Part shown: positions 25,356 through 34,916 of the stretch, in pieces
Numbering within the stretch: the first letter of the stretch is position 1
Layout: each line of letters begins with the position of its first letter
Assembly (NCBI RefSeq): GCF_001595645.1
Contig: NZ_LNKT01000001.1
Coordinates: forward strand, 186,001-250,000
Length of the DNA stretch: 64,000 bases
DNA from: Sulfurovum riftiae
GTDB lineage: Bacteria > Campylobacterota > Campylobacteria > Campylobacterales > Sulfurovaceae
Direction of reading: 5' to 3'
The notes under the pieces: model-generated
Databases searched by the model: none
The model's input: the letters and a program-made list of their open reading frames with translations, nothing else
What the model was told of the DNA's origin: nothing
Made by a program: the position numbers and the translations under genes

Positions 25356-26186
25356 GTGCCTGAACGAAACCAGTATGATACGTTGGTGATCTATAGCGAG
25401 ATCAAAAAAGACATTCAAAAACAAAAGAGAATGATCTGGCTGAGCGGCTTTCTTTTTTTTATTCTGTTGATGGTGGTCATTCCTCTGGCATTCTGGCTCT
25501 TTTTTGGCCTTCTCTCTTTTGCGGATCTGCCGTTTTTCGATCAGGGATTCATAGGGATGTTCAGACATACGAAACTGTTTTTGCTGCCATACACATTTTT
25601 GCTTGTTTTCTATTTTATTACTATGTATCTGAAGGACAGAAAGCTGCATCTTAAAAATAAGAAACACTATAAAAAAGCAGTTATCTTTTTTGCGATCACT
25701 CTGTTCATCGTTGTTCTACCCTATATTTTTACGAACAATGTGCTTTTGACGATGCTCTTTTTTCTTTTCTTTATCATGACGGTATACTATCTCTCCATGA
25801 CCTATTATGATGTGGAGCTGCAAAAAGCCTATAACATTCATGACCACCCATATGTACTTGAGGATTTCGGATGGATGACATCCATGGGAATGGTGGACAG
25901 TCCCACTACGATAAGAGATGATATGAACAGGGCAAAGATATTCGTACAGGCATCTACATTGGGGTTTGATTTTATAGCGACTTTCATCGATCTGATCGTC
26001 AAATCGATCCTTTTTATGTTTGCCGTAAAAGACAAGCACTATGTCCAGGAAGCGGCAAGATTGTTTCATGTCATCCTGGAAGCAAAACCGGATGACAAAT
26101 ATGATACATTTTCTGTACAATCAAAAGTGATCCTGGAATTACTCAAATTATGTTTCATTTATGAATGGGAATATATTGCTCTATAA
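25356..26186 (+). CDS. Multi-pass membrane protein, unknown
   Basis: 276 residues, start GTG 25356 after AGAGGAAGGGG. Four strongly hydrophobic segments lie in the first 150 residues (FLFFILLMVVIPLAFWLFFG, LLPYTFLLVFYFITMYL, AVIFFAITLFIVVLPYIF, VLLTMLFFLFFIMTVYYLSM) and a weaker one near residue 215. The C-terminal third is amphipathic and probably cytosolic. No recognised domain. Confidence 0.65.
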   Translation: MPERNQYDTLVIYSEIKKDIQKQKRMIWLSGFLFFILLMVVIPLAFWLFFGLLSFADLPFFDQGFIGMFRHTKLFLLPYTFLLVFYFITMYLKDRKLHLKNKKHYKKAVIFFAITLFIVVLPYIFTNNVLLTMLFFLFFIMTVYYLSMTYYDVELQKAYNIHDHPYVLEDFGWMTSMGMVDSPTTIRDDMNRAKIFVQASTLGFDFIATFIDLIVKSILFMFAVKDKHYVQEAARLFHVILEAKPDDKYDTFSVQSKVILELLKLCFIYEWEYIAL

Positions 26187-26231
26187 ACGTGGAGAAGAAG
26201 TAAAAAAATCAGCAATACAAAAGGAAGAAAA

Positions 26232-26549
26232 ATGACACTGGAAGCATTACAAAATACGATACGCGAAGAGGTGGGGGTACTGCTCTATTTCTCAGGAGAG
26301 AACTGCAACGTGTGCCATGCGCTCAGACCGAAGTTCAAAGAACTCTTCGACAAGGAGTTCCCGCAGATAAAGCAGATCTATCTCGATGCCCATGAAAACG
26401 CAGAGATCTCCGCACACTACCAGGTCTTTTCCGTACCGACGATGATCGTGTTTCTTGACGGCAGAGAGTTCGTGAGAGAGGGAAGGGCTGTCAGTATGCA
26501 TAAAATGACGGAACAGCTCAAACGCCCTTATTCATTAATGACGGAATAA
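26232..26549 (+). CDS. Thioredoxin-family protein
   Basis: 105 residues, single thioredoxin fold without a signal peptide, so cytosolic. The active site is ENCNVCHALRPKF with CNVC instead of CGPC, which suggests an altered redox potential. The cis-proline is in VFSVPTMIVFLDG. AAAAGGAAGAAAA precedes the ATG. Related proteins occur widely in Campylobacterota as auxiliary thioredoxins; the partner is unknown. Confidence 0.85.
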   Translation: MTLEALQNTIREEVGVLLYFSGENCNVCHALRPKFKELFDKEFPQIKQIYLDAHENAEISAHYQVFSVPTMIVFLDGREFVREGRAVSMHKMTEQLKRPYSLMTE

Positions 26550-26641
26550 GGTGTTTATATCGTTTTATGGTGCTTCCTCTTAATTTAGAGTGAGGCGTTG
26601 TTTCTCTCTTCATTTTTTTAGAAAAAACGAAGCAAAAAAGC

Positions 26642-26706
26642 GTCATGGCTCTCGAATCGCTTCGCTTTCAAGGGCGTTCGCCATGACAGAAGGCGCACGT
26701 TGTGCG
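26642..26706. repeat. Paired hairpins between convergent genes
   Basis: GTCATGGC (26642-26649) pairs with GCCATGAC (26680-26687) around a loop containing GAATCGCTTCGC, followed by the hairpin CGCAC-GTT-GTGCG (26693-26705). It lies between the thioredoxin-like gene and exbD and may act as a terminator; the sequence style resembles dispersed intergenic elements. Confidence 0.5.
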
Positions 26707-26728
26707 ATTGATGAGAAGAATTGTAAGA

Positions 26729-27106
26729 TTATTTTTTTGTAATAATAGAGATATTCTCAAACCCTTTGGTCTTCAGAATATCGATGATATCCACAAAGTA
26801 CTGGAACTGGCTGCTTTTGTCCATATGCAGGGAGATAAGGTCTTTCTTCGGGTCGAGTTTCAGCAGCTTCTCTCTGATGAGTTCGAGTGAGAGCTGCTCT
26901 TTGTCGTAGTAGTATTTTCCCTCTTTGTCCACAGCGATGGCCACACTCTTTTTCTCTTCGGCTTTTTTGGAAGAGGCGGTTGGAAGGTCCACATTGATGG
27001 TCTGGTTGGTGACAAAGGTAGCGGTTGCCAGTACGATGACCAGCAGTACAAGGACAATGTCGATGAATGGGACGACATTCATCTTGTCGAAGCGTTCGCG
27101 TCTCAT
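26729..27106 (-). CDS. exbD: ExbD/TolR-type proton-channel subunit
   Basis: 125 residues. One N-terminal transmembrane helix contains the essential Asp (NVVPFIDIVLVLLVIVLATA), followed by a periplasmic domain (SKKAEEKKSVAIAVDKEG). It works with the ExbB-like protein 9 bases upstream to transmit proton-motive force to TonB or a similar protein. No tonB or tolA gene is in the window, so Exb versus Tol type is chosen only by similarity in size and sequence. Confidence 0.88.
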   Translation of the reverse strand: MRRERFDKMNVVPFIDIVLVLLVIVLATATFVTNQTINVDLPTASSKKAEEKKSVAIAVDKEGKYYYDKEQLSLELIREKLLKLDPKKDLISLHMDKSSQFQYFVDIIDILKTKGFENISIITKK

Positions 27107-27115
27107 ACGGTCTCT

Positions 27116-27586
27116 TTACTTTCGCTCATCGTTGGCAATGTCCCACTGGGCAAGCAGGGTATCGACTTTGGAAAGAAGGCCGTTGTAGATCACGGTCGCA
27201 GGGATGGCGACGACCAGACCGGCAGCGGTAGCCTTCAGTGCCAGTGCAAGGTGTTTCATGATCTCTCCCGGGTCGACATTGTTCTGGTTCTCTCCGATGA
27301 TATAGAAGGTGAGGATAATGGCAAGGACCGTTCCGAGCAGACCGATATAGGGTGCGTTCGTACCGATGGAAGCGATGGTCGGAAGGCGCTTCATAATGTC
27401 CAGTTCCATAGCCGTTCTGTTCCTGTACTCCGTCACCTTGATACTTCTGTAAAAAAGAAGTCTCTCGATGGCAAAGGCAAAGGTAATGAAACTGAGGAAA
27501 AGCAGCAGGCCGATGATCCCGTAATCGATGATATTCTTGATCTGTTCTATAGGCACGGTGAACGTCCTTGTTTTTTTTGCCTGCAT
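27116..27586 (-). CDS. exbB: ExbB/TolQ/MotA-type proton-channel subunit
   Basis: 156 residues, three membrane segments: IIGLLLFLSFITFAFAIERL, NAPYIGLLGTVLAIILTFYI and the last TAAGLVVAIPATVIYNGLL. The IGTNAPYIGLLGTVLGI-like stretch (here GLLGTVLAI) is the family signature. It forms the pentameric channel around ExbD. The gene is the first of a two-gene unit, with exbD 9 bases downstream. Confidence 0.9.
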   Translation of the reverse strand: MQAKKTRTFTVPIEQIKNIIDYGIIGLLLFLSFITFAFAIERLLFYRSIKVTEYRNRTAMELDIMKRLPTIASIGTNAPYIGLLGTVLAIILTFYIIGENQNNVDPGEIMKHLALALKATAAGLVVAIPATVIYNGLLSKVDTLLAQWDIANDERK

Positions 27587-27788
27587 TATAGCCTAAAAAT
27601 CGTTAATAAGCTAAAAAAGACAAAAATGCCGAAATAAGCCATTTAAAGCATAATATTATGTTAACCGAAAATCACAAAAAATCACACAAATCCGTTTTAA
27701 AGCGTCTAAATGCGATTTTGAGCCGCTTTTAAGCCTTTTTGGTATCAGTATTGGATAAAATCATACCACTTTACATGTAAGGATGAAA

Positions 27789-30311
27789 ATGTCTGATTTG
27801 TTTGACGATAACCATAATGTTGAAGAGGTACTGATCGAAGACAGTATCAAATCGAGCTATCTGGACTACTCCATGTCCGTTATCATCGGTAGGGCACTGC
27901 CTGATGCACGTGACGGACTCAAGCCCGTACACAGAAGGATCCTCTATGCGATGAACGACCTGAGTCTTTCGCACAGAAGCCCCTACAAGAAATCGGCGCG
28001 TATCGTCGGGGATGTCATCGGTAAGTATCACCCGCACGGTGACAACTCGGTCTACGATGCCCTGGTACGTATGGCGCAGGATTTCTCCATGCAGGCACCG
28101 CTTGTGGACGGCCAGGGTAACTTCGGTTCCGTGGACGGTGACAATGCGGCGGCGATGCGATATACCGAAGCGCGTATGACGAAGATCGCCGAGGAGCTTC
28201 TGGGAGACCTTGAGAAAGATACGGTCGATTTCGTACCCAACTACGATGACTCCATGTCCGAGCCTGATGTGCTGCCTTCGCGTGTACCCAACCTTCTGCT
28301 GAACGGTTCAAGCGGTATCGCGGTCGGTATGGCAACGAACATTCCTCCGCACAGGTTGAATGAACTCATCGATGCACTTGTACTCCGCATAGACAACCCG
28401 GAATCGACCGTGGAAGATATGATGAAGATTGTACAGGGACCTGATTTCCCTACAGGCGGTATCATCTTTGGACGCAAGGGGATCACCGATGCCTACACCA
28501 CAGGACGTGGGCGTATCAAAGTACGTGCCAAGACGCATATCGAGCAGAAAGGGAACAAAGAGATCATCATCATCGATGAGCTTCCTTTCCAGGTGAACAA
28601 GGCAAGACTCATCGAGAATATCGCACAGCTGGTACGTGACAAGCATATCGAAGGTATTTCCGAGATACGGGACGAGTCTGACAGGGAAGGTATCCGTGTT
28701 GTAATGGAGCTCAAGCGTGATGCGATGAGCGAGATCGTTCTCAACAACCTCTTCAAGAGTACACAGATGCAGGTGACGTTTGGTATCATCATGCTGGCCA
28801 TCACCAACAAAGAGCCTAAAGTCTTTACGCTTATGGAGCTTTTCGATCTCTTCCTGAACCACAGAAAGACAGTCATCATCCGTAGGACCATCTTCGACCT
28901 TGAAAAAGCAAGAGCGAGAGCACACATTCTCGAAGGTCTCAAGATCGCAGTGGACAACATCGATGAGGTCATCAAGATCATCCGTGCCTCTTCTGACGAC
29001 GTAGAAGCAAGAGAGAACCTCATGTCACGCTTCAGCCTCTCCGAGATCCAGGCCAAAGCCATCCTCGAGATGAGACTGCGACGTCTGACAGGTCTCGAGA
29101 TCGAGAAGATCGAGAACGAGTTGGCAGAACTCCTTAAAACCATCGCGGAACTCGAAGGGATCCTCAAGAGTGAAGAGAAGATCAATGAAATTATCCGTAA
29201 CGAGCTTATCGAGATAGGTGAAAAGTACCATACGCCAAGACGTACGGAGATCGTAGACGACTATGATGATATCGACATCGAAGACCTTATTCCGAATGAG
29301 CCGATGGTCGTAACGATCACGCATAGAGGATACATCAAACGTGTTCCTGTCAAACTCTACGAGAAGCAGCACAGGGGCGGTAAAGGCAAGACAGCCGTGA
29401 CGACCTATGACGATGACTTCATCGAGAGCTTCTTCACCTCCAATACACATGACACACTCATGTTCGTGACCGACAGAGGACAGCTCTACTGGCTGAAGGT
29501 CTATCGTATCCCTGAAGGGTCAAGAACGGCAAAAGGTAAAGCAGTGGTCAACCTGATCAACCTTCAGGAAGGCGAGAAGATCAGAGCGATCATTCCTACG
29601 ACTGACTTCTCTGAAGACAAAGGACTGGTATTCTTTACCAGAAACGGTATCGTCAAGAGAACGAACCTCTCCGAGTACTCGAACATCAGAAGTAACGGTG
29701 TCAGAGCCATCAACCTTGATGAAAACGATGAACTTGTAGAAGCGAAGATCGTTAACCCTGAGACCAAGTGGCTCTTCGTGGCGACCAAAAAAGGTCTCTG
29801 TATCAGATTCAAAGTGGAAGATGCAAGAGAGATCGGACGTGTGGCACGTGGTGTGACGGCGATCAAATTCAAGATCCCTGGCGACTATGTCTGCGGTGCG
29901 ACCACGCTTGAGAGTGAAGAAGATGAGATCCTTATGCTCTCCGAAAAAGGACTGGGCAAGCGTACGACAGCAAGCGAATACCGTGAACAGAACCGTGCAG
30001 GTAAAGGTGTCATCTCCATGAAACTCACACCGAAGACCGGTGATGTGGTCGGTGTCGTCTTCGTGGAAGAGGACAAAGACCTTATGTGTCTGACAAGTGT
30101 CGGCAAGATGATCCGTGTCGATATGGAGACCATCCGTAAAGCCGGACGTAATACATCAGGTGTGAAAGTGGTTTCTGTTGACAAGAAGGACATCGTGGTA
30201 AGCATGGCAAAATGCCAGAAAGAGGAAAAGCCTGATGAGGAACTCCCGGAAGAGGAAGCAGGCAGTGAAACAACAAGTGACAATAACGATAATACATTAG
30301 GATTGGTATAG
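27789..30311 (+). CDS. gyrA: DNA gyrase subunit A
   Basis: 840 residues from ATG 27789, which has GTAAGG at correct spacing; an in-frame ATG at 27783 lies right against that site. The breakage-reunion domain has the active-site Tyr in [10 protein letters not shown] and the QRDR stretch [17 protein letters not shown]. The position of E. coli Ser83 is Asn and 84 is Ser, while Asp87 is kept; Helicobacter also has Asn there naturally. The C-terminal pinwheel contains the GyrA box as QHRGGKGKT. The acidic C-terminal tail ([14 protein letters not shown]) is typical. Confidence 0.97.
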   Translation: MSDLFDDNHNVEEVLIEDSIKSSYLDYSMSVIIGRALPDARDGLKPVHRRILYAMNDLSLSHRSPYKKSARIVGDVIGKYHPHGDNSVYDALVRMAQDFSMQAPLVDGQGNFGSVDGDNAAAMRYTEARMTKIAEELLGDLEKDTVDFVPNYDDSMSEPDVLPSRVPNLLLNGSSGIAVGMATNIPPHRLNELIDALVLRIDNPESTVEDMMKIVQGPDFPTGGIIFGRKGITDAYTTGRGRIKVRAKTHIEQKGNKEIIIIDELPFQVNKARLIENIAQLVRDKHIEGISEIRDESDREGIRVVMELKRDAMSEIVLNNLFKSTQMQVTFGIIMLAITNKEPKVFTLMELFDLFLNHRKTVIIRRTIFDLEKARARAHILEGLKIAVDNIDEVIKIIRASSDDVEARENLMSRFSLSEIQAKAILEMRLRRLTGLEIEKIENELAELLKTIAELEGILKSEEKINEIIRNELIEIGEKYHTPRRTEIVDDYDDIDIEDLIPNEPMVVTITHRGYIKRVPVKLYEKQHRGGKGKTAVTTYDDDFIESFFTSNTHDTLMFVTDRGQLYWLKVYRIPEGSRTAKGKAVVNLINLQEGEKIRAIIPTTDFSEDKGLVFFTRNGIVKRTNLSEYSNIRSNGVRAINLDENDELVEAKIVNPETKWLFVATKKGLCIRFKVEDAREIGRVARGVTAIKFKIPGDYVCGATTLESEEDEILMLSEKGLGKRTTASEYREQNRAGKGVISMKLTPKTGDVVGVVFVEEDKDLMCLTSVGKMIRVDMETIRKAGRNTSGVKVVSVDKKDIVVSMAKCQKEEKPDEELPEEEAGSETTSDNNDNTLGLV

Positions 30312-30347
30312 TGACAAGAAATAAATTTCAGTATAGGGAGGCACTAA

Positions 30348-31394
30348 ATGCCGAGTCATAAAAAATACAATGTAGCAGTGGTCGGTGCCTCTGGTGCCGT
30401 AGGTGAAGAGCTTTTCAGGGTTCTGGAAGAGACGAAGTTTCCCATAGGGAATCTTCTGCCGCTTGCAAGTGCGAACTCGGTAGGTATGGAGATCGAATGT
30501 CAGGGCAAAGCCTTCAAGATAGAAGAGTTGACCGAAACGGTCTTTGAGGGTAGAGATATCGATATCGCTTTCTTCTCTGCAGGAGGAAGCATCTCGGCAC
30601 AGTTCGCCAGGTATGCTGTAGAAGCGGGTGCCGTGGTCATCGACAACACATCACATTTCAGAATGGACCCGGATGTACCTTTGGTCGTACCCGAGGTCAA
30701 TCCGGAAGATATCGAACTCTGGCAGGACACAGGGATCATCGCGAACCCGAACTGTTCGACCATTCAGATGGTACAGCTTCTCAAACCGCTCGATGACCTT
30801 TACGGTATCAAGCGTGTGGATGTCAGTACCTACCAGGCGGTCTCCGGAGCAGGGAAAGCGGGTATGGAAGAGCTGGTCAGACAGATGCAGGACTTCTTCT
30901 CTTTCAAACTTGACGAGACAGAGGTAAAAGCTTTTGCGCACCAGATCGCACTCAATGTCATTCCTCATATCGATGTACCCCAGGAGAACGGCTATACCAA
31001 AGAGGAGATGAAGATGGTCAACGAGACAAACAAGATCATGCATACCGATTTTGCCGTCTCAGCGACCTGTGTACGTGTGCCTGTGCTCAGAAGCCATTCC
31101 GAATCGATCACCATTACCTTTAGAGAGGGAGTGGATGTCAGTGTTCAGGAAGCAAGAGAAGCGCTTGAGAATTTCGAGAATGTAAAAGTCATCGATGATA
31201 TCGAAAAGAACGAATACCCGATGCCGATCATCGCGACCGATACGGATGAGACTTATGTCGGACGTATCAGAAAAGATATCTTTGCCGAGAATATTCTGCA
31301 CCTCTGGGGTGTGGCGGACCAGGTAAGAGTAGGGGCTGCGACCAATGCTGTCAGGATCGCCTGGAAGTGGATAGCACTGGAAGGTGATGTCTGA
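30348..31394 (+). CDS. asd: Aspartate-semialdehyde dehydrogenase
   Basis: 348 residues. VVGASGAVGEEL is the NADP-binding loop, NPNCSTIQM contains the catalytic Cys, and QAVSGAGKAGMEEL plus HIDVPQENGYTKEEMK are family motifs; His in PVLRSHSESI is the catalytic base. It makes aspartate semialdehyde for lysine/diaminopimelate, threonine and methionine. TAGGGAGGCACTAA precedes the ATG. Its stop overlaps the next start by one base. Confidence 0.96.
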   Translation: MPSHKKYNVAVVGASGAVGEELFRVLEETKFPIGNLLPLASANSVGMEIECQGKAFKIEELTETVFEGRDIDIAFFSAGGSISAQFARYAVEAGAVVIDNTSHFRMDPDVPLVVPEVNPEDIELWQDTGIIANPNCSTIQMVQLLKPLDDLYGIKRVDVSTYQAVSGAGKAGMEELVRQMQDFFSFKLDETEVKAFAHQIALNVIPHIDVPQENGYTKEEMKMVNETNKIMHTDFAVSATCVRVPVLRSHSESITITFREGVDVSVQEAREALENFENVKVIDDIEKNEYPMPIIATDTDETYVGRIRKDIFAENILHLWGVADQVRVGAATNAVRIAWKWIALEGDV

Positions 31395-31915
31395 TGAAAT
31401 GGTTGGAACAGTCATTTGAAGGGAGTCTGTGGGCTACCCGTTTCATGGTATTGCTGGCTGTTATTTTCGGACTGGTCGGTGCCATAGCACTCTTTGTGGT
31501 AGCCAGTTTCGACATCTATGCAGTGGCCGTCCATGTGATCGATGTCTATATGAACCATCTGCATCCTGAGAAGTTCCATGAAAAGGTGGTGGGCGACATC
31601 ATCGGTGCGGTAGACCTCTACCTTATCGGTGTCGTGATGCTGCTTTTTTCTTTCGGGCTTTATGAGCTTTTCATTTCAGAGATAGATGTGGCAAAAATGG
31701 AAGAGGGGAAGACCAACAAGATCCTTTCCATACACTCTCTTGATCAGCTCAAAGACAAGATTTCCAAGGTTATCGTGATGGTACTGGTGGTCGGTTTCTT
31801 CAAGAAGGTCGGGCTTGCAGACTATACGGCTCCGTTGGAACTGCTATATTTGGCACTTTCCATCACAGCGGTATCGGTAGGATTATATTTTTTAAGTAAG
31901 GTAGGAAAACATTAA
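31394..31915 (+). CDS. UPF0114 (YqhA-like) membrane protein
   Basis: 173 residues, four membrane segments (ATRFMVLLAVIFGLVGAIALF, VDLYLIGVVMLLFSFGLYEL, VIVMVLVVGFF, LLYLALSITAVSVGLYFL). The motif FGLYELFISEID matches UPF0114, inner-membrane proteins of unknown role. It starts with a TGATG overlap with asd and ends immediately before the hemE ATG, so asd, this gene and hemE likely form one operon. Confidence 0.8.
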   Translation: MKWLEQSFEGSLWATRFMVLLAVIFGLVGAIALFVVASFDIYAVAVHVIDVYMNHLHPEKFHEKVVGDIIGAVDLYLIGVVMLLFSFGLYELFISEIDVAKMEEGKTNKILSIHSLDQLKDKISKVIVMVLVVGFFKKVGLADYTAPLELLYLALSITAVSVGLYFLSKVGKH

Positions 31916-32965
31916 ATGAGTAAAATATTTGTAGACGCATGTCTGGGAAAAGAGACGCCGTACACTCCGGTATGGATGATGAGACAGGCGGGCCGTTACC
32001 TGCCGGAATATATGGCTGTAAGAGCAGAAGCGGGTGATTTCCTCTCTCTCTGCCACGACCCGAAAAAAGCAGCAGAAGTAACTATTCAGCCGCTCGATAT
32101 CGTAGGTGTGGATGCTGCCATCCTCTTCTCGGACATCCTCGTGATCCCCGATGAGATGGGAATGGATCTGAGTTTTGTCAAAGGTGAGGGACCGAAGTTC
32201 TCCGACCCTATCAAAACACAGGCCGATGTGGATAGGCTTCTTGGCGGTGAAGCAGCTGCTGACAAGCTGACCTATGTCTATGACACCATCAAGCTTTTAA
32301 GAGAGCAGCTCGATGCCAGAGGTGACGAGAAGGCACTCATCGGCTTTACAGGTGCGCCGTGGACACTGGCAACCTATATGATTGAAGGACAGGGAACGAA
32401 AACCTACAACATCTGCAAGAAGATGATGTATTCCAACCCGAAACTGCTGCACAGTATTCTTGAAAAGGTTACGGAAGTAGTGAAGTACTACATGGAGAAG
32501 CAGATCCAGGCAGGTATCGATGTCGTACAGATCTTCGACAGCTGGGCTGCAGCGATAGAACCGGGCAAATATGACGAGTTCTCATGGAAATATATGGTAG
32601 AGATCGCGGAATACCTCAAAGAGAAGTACCCGCATATCCCTGTCATCATGTTCCCCAAAGGTATTGCGGCATTCATCGAGCGCGGTCTGGTCTACGGGAA
32701 CTTCGATGTTCTCGGTGTGGACTGGGGAACACCTATGGCACTGGCCAAAGAAAAACTCGGCGACAAATATGTTCTCCAGGGGAACATGGAGCCATGCCGT
32801 CTCTACTCCAAAGAAGCGACCACGGAGTGTGTCGAAGCTATCCAGGAGGTCATGGACGGTAAAAGACACATCTTCAACCTCGGGCACGGCATCCTCCCAG
32901 ACGTACCGGTAGAAAATGCGATCCATTTTGTATCTGAATGTCAAAGAGTCAGCCGTAAGGGCTGA
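31916..32965 (+). CDS. hemE: Uroporphyrinogen decarboxylase
   Basis: 349 residues. [16 protein letters not shown] is the N-terminal signature with the substrate-binding Arg; [39 protein letters not shown] and [15 protein letters not shown] follow. It removes four acetate carboxyls to give coproporphyrinogen III in haem synthesis. It directly follows the membrane protein gene; the stop is overlapped by a small hairpin (TCAGCC/GGCTGA then TCTTT, 32949-32970) that may act as a terminator. Confidence 0.97.
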   Translation: MSKIFVDACLGKETPYTPVWMMRQAGRYLPEYMAVRAEAGDFLSLCHDPKKAAEVTIQPLDIVGVDAAILFSDILVIPDEMGMDLSFVKGEGPKFSDPIKTQADVDRLLGGEAAADKLTYVYDTIKLLREQLDARGDEKALIGFTGAPWTLATYMIEGQGTKTYNICKKMMYSNPKLLHSILEKVTEVVKYYMEKQIQAGIDVVQIFDSWAAAIEPGKYDEFSWKYMVEIAEYLKEKYPHIPVIMFPKGIAAFIERGLVYGNFDVLGVDWGTPMALAKEKLGDKYVLQGNMEPCRLYSKEATTECVEAIQEVMDGKRHIFNLGHGILPDVPVENAIHFVSECQRVSRKG

Positions 32966-32975
32966 TCTTTGACAC

Positions 32976-33389
32976 AGCGTTCAGTGCGTAGCATGTAGCG
33001 TTAAGAAAGGGTAGAAATGAGATGTGAGAGATTGGATGTCTGGAAACGGGCTTGCAGATTATCAGTGAATATTTATAAGACTTTTGCATCTTGCAGTGAT
33101 TTTGGTTTTAAAGATCAGATCACAAGAAGCTCGTTATCTATTGCCAGTAATATAGCAGAAGGTATGGAAAAAGAGTCAGATAAGGATAAAGGACGCTTTA
33201 TCAATATTGCTCAAGGTTCAACTGCAGAATTGATCACCCAAACCTACATCGCTATAGAGATCGGTTATATTGAAAAAAACATTGGTTTGCAGTGGATTAA
33301 AGAGACCAATGAGATCTTGAAAATGCTCAATGCTTTAAAGAAAAGTTATGTATCAAATATCTGAACGCTACACACTACATGCTGAACGC
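32976..33389. repeat. Imperfect inverted repeats flanking the S23 gene
   Basis: The 27-bp arm at 32976-33002 (AGCGTTCAG ... GTAGCGTT) and the arm at 33364-33390 are reverse complements at 22 of 27 positions and enclose the four-helix-bundle gene with little spare sequence. This is the shape of an intervening-sequence-like cassette; a transcript would form a long terminal stem. Confidence 0.65.
33017..33364 (+). CDS. Four-helix-bundle protein (S23/IVS, Avd-like family)
   Basis: 115 residues. LDVWKRACRLSVNIYKTF, FKDQITRSSLSIASNIAEGM, and EFITQTYIAIEIGYI-like stretches match the family first seen as ORFs in intervening sequences of 23S rRNA and related to the Avd accessory protein of diversity-generating retroelements. 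Function is unknown, possibly nucleic-acid binding. AAGAAAGGGTAGAA precedes the ATG. It sits between imperfect inverted repeats, not in rRNA. Confidence 0.85.
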   Translation: MRCERLDVWKRACRLSVNIYKTFASCSDFGFKDQITRSSLSIASNIAEGMEKESDKDKGRFINIAQGSTAELITQTYIAIEIGYIEKNIGLQWIKETNEILKMLNALKKSYVSNI

Positions 33390-33406
33390 TTGAACCGGAG
33401 CCAGAA

Positions 33407-34318
33407 ATGAGCATCATCTTCGGCCCCATCCATTCCCGCCGTTTCGGCAAGTCCCTCGGTGTCGATCTGAGTCCGGGAAAGAAGCAGTGCAACTTCGACT
33501 GTCTCTACTGTGAACTAGACCCAGCAAAGACAATGGAGCACTACGACGATGTCGTCTCTGTCGAAGAGATCGTCTCTGCACTGAAGGAAGCGCTCAAAGA
33601 GCATGGTGACATAGACTTCATCACCATTACAGCCAACGGCGAACCTACGCTCTACCCCTATCTCTCGGAGCTAATCGATGAGATCGACAAGATCAAGGGC
33701 AGTACCAAAGCGCTCATTCTGAGTAATGCGGCGACCATTGACGACCCCAAAGTGCAGGATGCCCTACTCAAACTTGATGAGGTCAAACTCTCTCTGGACT
33801 GTGCGACGCAGAAGTGCCTCAAAAAGCTCGACCGTTCGCACAGCGGTATCGATGTAGAGAACATCAAGAAGGGGATGCTTGAATTCAAACAAAAGTACAA
33901 TGGTCCGTTGGTTATAGAGATACTCATCGTCAAGACGCTCAACGACTCCAAAGAGGAGATAGCCAGCCTCAACGAATTCCTTTTGAAACTCCAACCGACA
34001 CGCATCGACATCGGTACCATAGACCGTCCGCCTGCCTTCGATGTCAAGCCGGTCACCTATGAAGAGCTGCTGCACATCAGCCATCTCTTCGACAGCAGTC
34101 TGCCTGTCTACATAGCATCACGCAAAAAAGCTGACATCTCCTCCTCAAGTTACTCTTATGAGGAGATCCTAGAAACGCTTGCCAAACGTCCTCTGACAGA
34201 AGAAGATATAGAGGCACTTTTCGATGAAGAAAGCCAAAAACGAGTCGAAAATCTTCTTCACAAACGGAAAATAAAGCTTGTTGAGACAAATGGCGTAAAA
34301 TTTTACAAAAAAGTCTAA
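33407..34318 (+). CDS. Radical SAM protein (COG0731-like)
   Basis: 303 residues. The iron-sulfur motif is CNFDCLYC (Cys-x3-Cys-x2-Cys) within VDLSPGKKQCNFDCLYCEL; TITANGEPTLYPYL provides the SAM-binding Gly-Glu motif. It resembles the family represented by Helicobacter HP0117, of unknown substrate, related in layout to wybutosine-type enzymes. The C-terminal 60 residues look like a small winged helix (LTEEDIEALFDEESQKRVENL). The tRNA-Asn gene follows 77 bases downstream. Confidence 0.85.
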   Translation: MSIIFGPIHSRRFGKSLGVDLSPGKKQCNFDCLYCELDPAKTMEHYDDVVSVEEIVSALKEALKEHGDIDFITITANGEPTLYPYLSELIDEIDKIKGSTKALILSNAATIDDPKVQDALLKLDEVKLSLDCATQKCLKKLDRSHSGIDVENIKKGMLEFKQKYNGPLVIEILIVKTLNDSKEEIASLNEFLLKLQPTRIDIGTIDRPPAFDVKPVTYEELLHISHLFDSSLPVYIASRKKADISSSSYSYEEILETLAKRPLTEEDIEALFDEESQKRVENLLHKRKIKLVETNGVKFYKKV

Positions 34319-34394
34319 AATATACTTGACATTAAAGGTGTTTTTCTCTATAATCTCACCCACGAAACAAGCACTCGCTTATTTCAAACATTGT

Positions 34395-34469
34395 TCCGGC
34401 ATAGCTCAGCGGTAGAGTAGATGACTGTTAATCATTTGGTCCCAGGTTCGAATCCTGGTGCCGGAGCCA
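34395..34469 (+). tRNA. tRNA-Asn (GTT)
   Basis: Cloverleaf: acceptor TCCGGCA with TGCCGGA, D-arm GCTC-AGCGGTA-GAGT, anticodon arm GATGA-CTGTTAA-TCATT with anticodon GTT, T-arm CCAGG-TTCGAAT-CCTGG, G discriminator and encoded CCA. A TATAAT box lies 40 bases upstream. Its sequence from base 11 onward is duplicated at 48814, marking it as the attachment site of the adjacent element. Confidence 0.97.
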
Positions 34470-34477
34470 CAATATAA
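34405..34477 (+). repeat. attL (73-bp direct repeat, left copy)
   Basis: Starts at CTCAGCGGTAGAG in the D-arm and ends in CCACAATATAA. This copy is part of the complete tRNA gene, so the tRNA was kept or restored on integration. Confidence 0.93.
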
Positions 34478-34916
34478 CCCCTTAAATTCCCACTATAGCG
34501 TCAATACAAGCTATTTGAACCATATTTCATATTTATTTTTTCTAGCTACCAATCCTAATATATTTAATCTTTTGTGATACAAAATGTGATACAACAAATC
34601 ACTCTTTTGTCCAAACTGTATCTTTATGTTACGCTTATTATTGGATTCGTTATAGCTTGTTTGATACACTTTTATTTCGTTTCGATATAATATATATACA
34701 TTATTTTATAAGTTTCTGCCGCAGTGAACCAACCTTTACTGGAAGCTATCTGCACAGGTAAGGTCTCCGTCATTACAAGAGATCTTCAAGTTCACGACTT
34801 CATTGGATTCCTCGTCCTCTCACTTCTGAAAGAGTTGAAACTTCATATCTTTCAAAGGCATAGTAATGTCTTTTGATCTATGAAGTTTTACTCTTATCTC
34901 AAATCAGGAGTAAATA
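34478..34916. other. Left-end non-coding region of the element
   Basis: No credible gene in 439 bases. It contains the direct-repeat pair GTGATACAAAAT-GTGATACAA (34574-34594), a related TTTGATACA at 34660, and a hairpin with perfect arms AAACTTCATA (34838-34847) and TATGAAGTTT (34879-34888), plus inner pairing TCAAAG/CTTTTGA. It probably holds recombination sites and the promoter and leader of the first element gene. Confidence 0.6.
34574..34594 (+). repeat. Arm-type direct repeat, left end
   Basis: GTGATACAAAAT then GTGATACAA: two copies of GTGATACAA with 12-base periodicity. The identical 21 bases lie at 48775-48795 next to attR. Position and repetition suggest integrase arm-binding sites. 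Confidence 0.6.

Noticed and set aside
27789-30311. GyrA Asn at the Ser83 position as acquired quinolone resistance
   Set aside because: Helicobacter has Asn there naturally; no evidence of selection can be read from one sequence.
33017-33364. S23 protein as a ribosomal protein or part of an rRNA operon
   Set aside because: No rRNA lies nearby; the name refers to the intervening sequences where the family was first seen.
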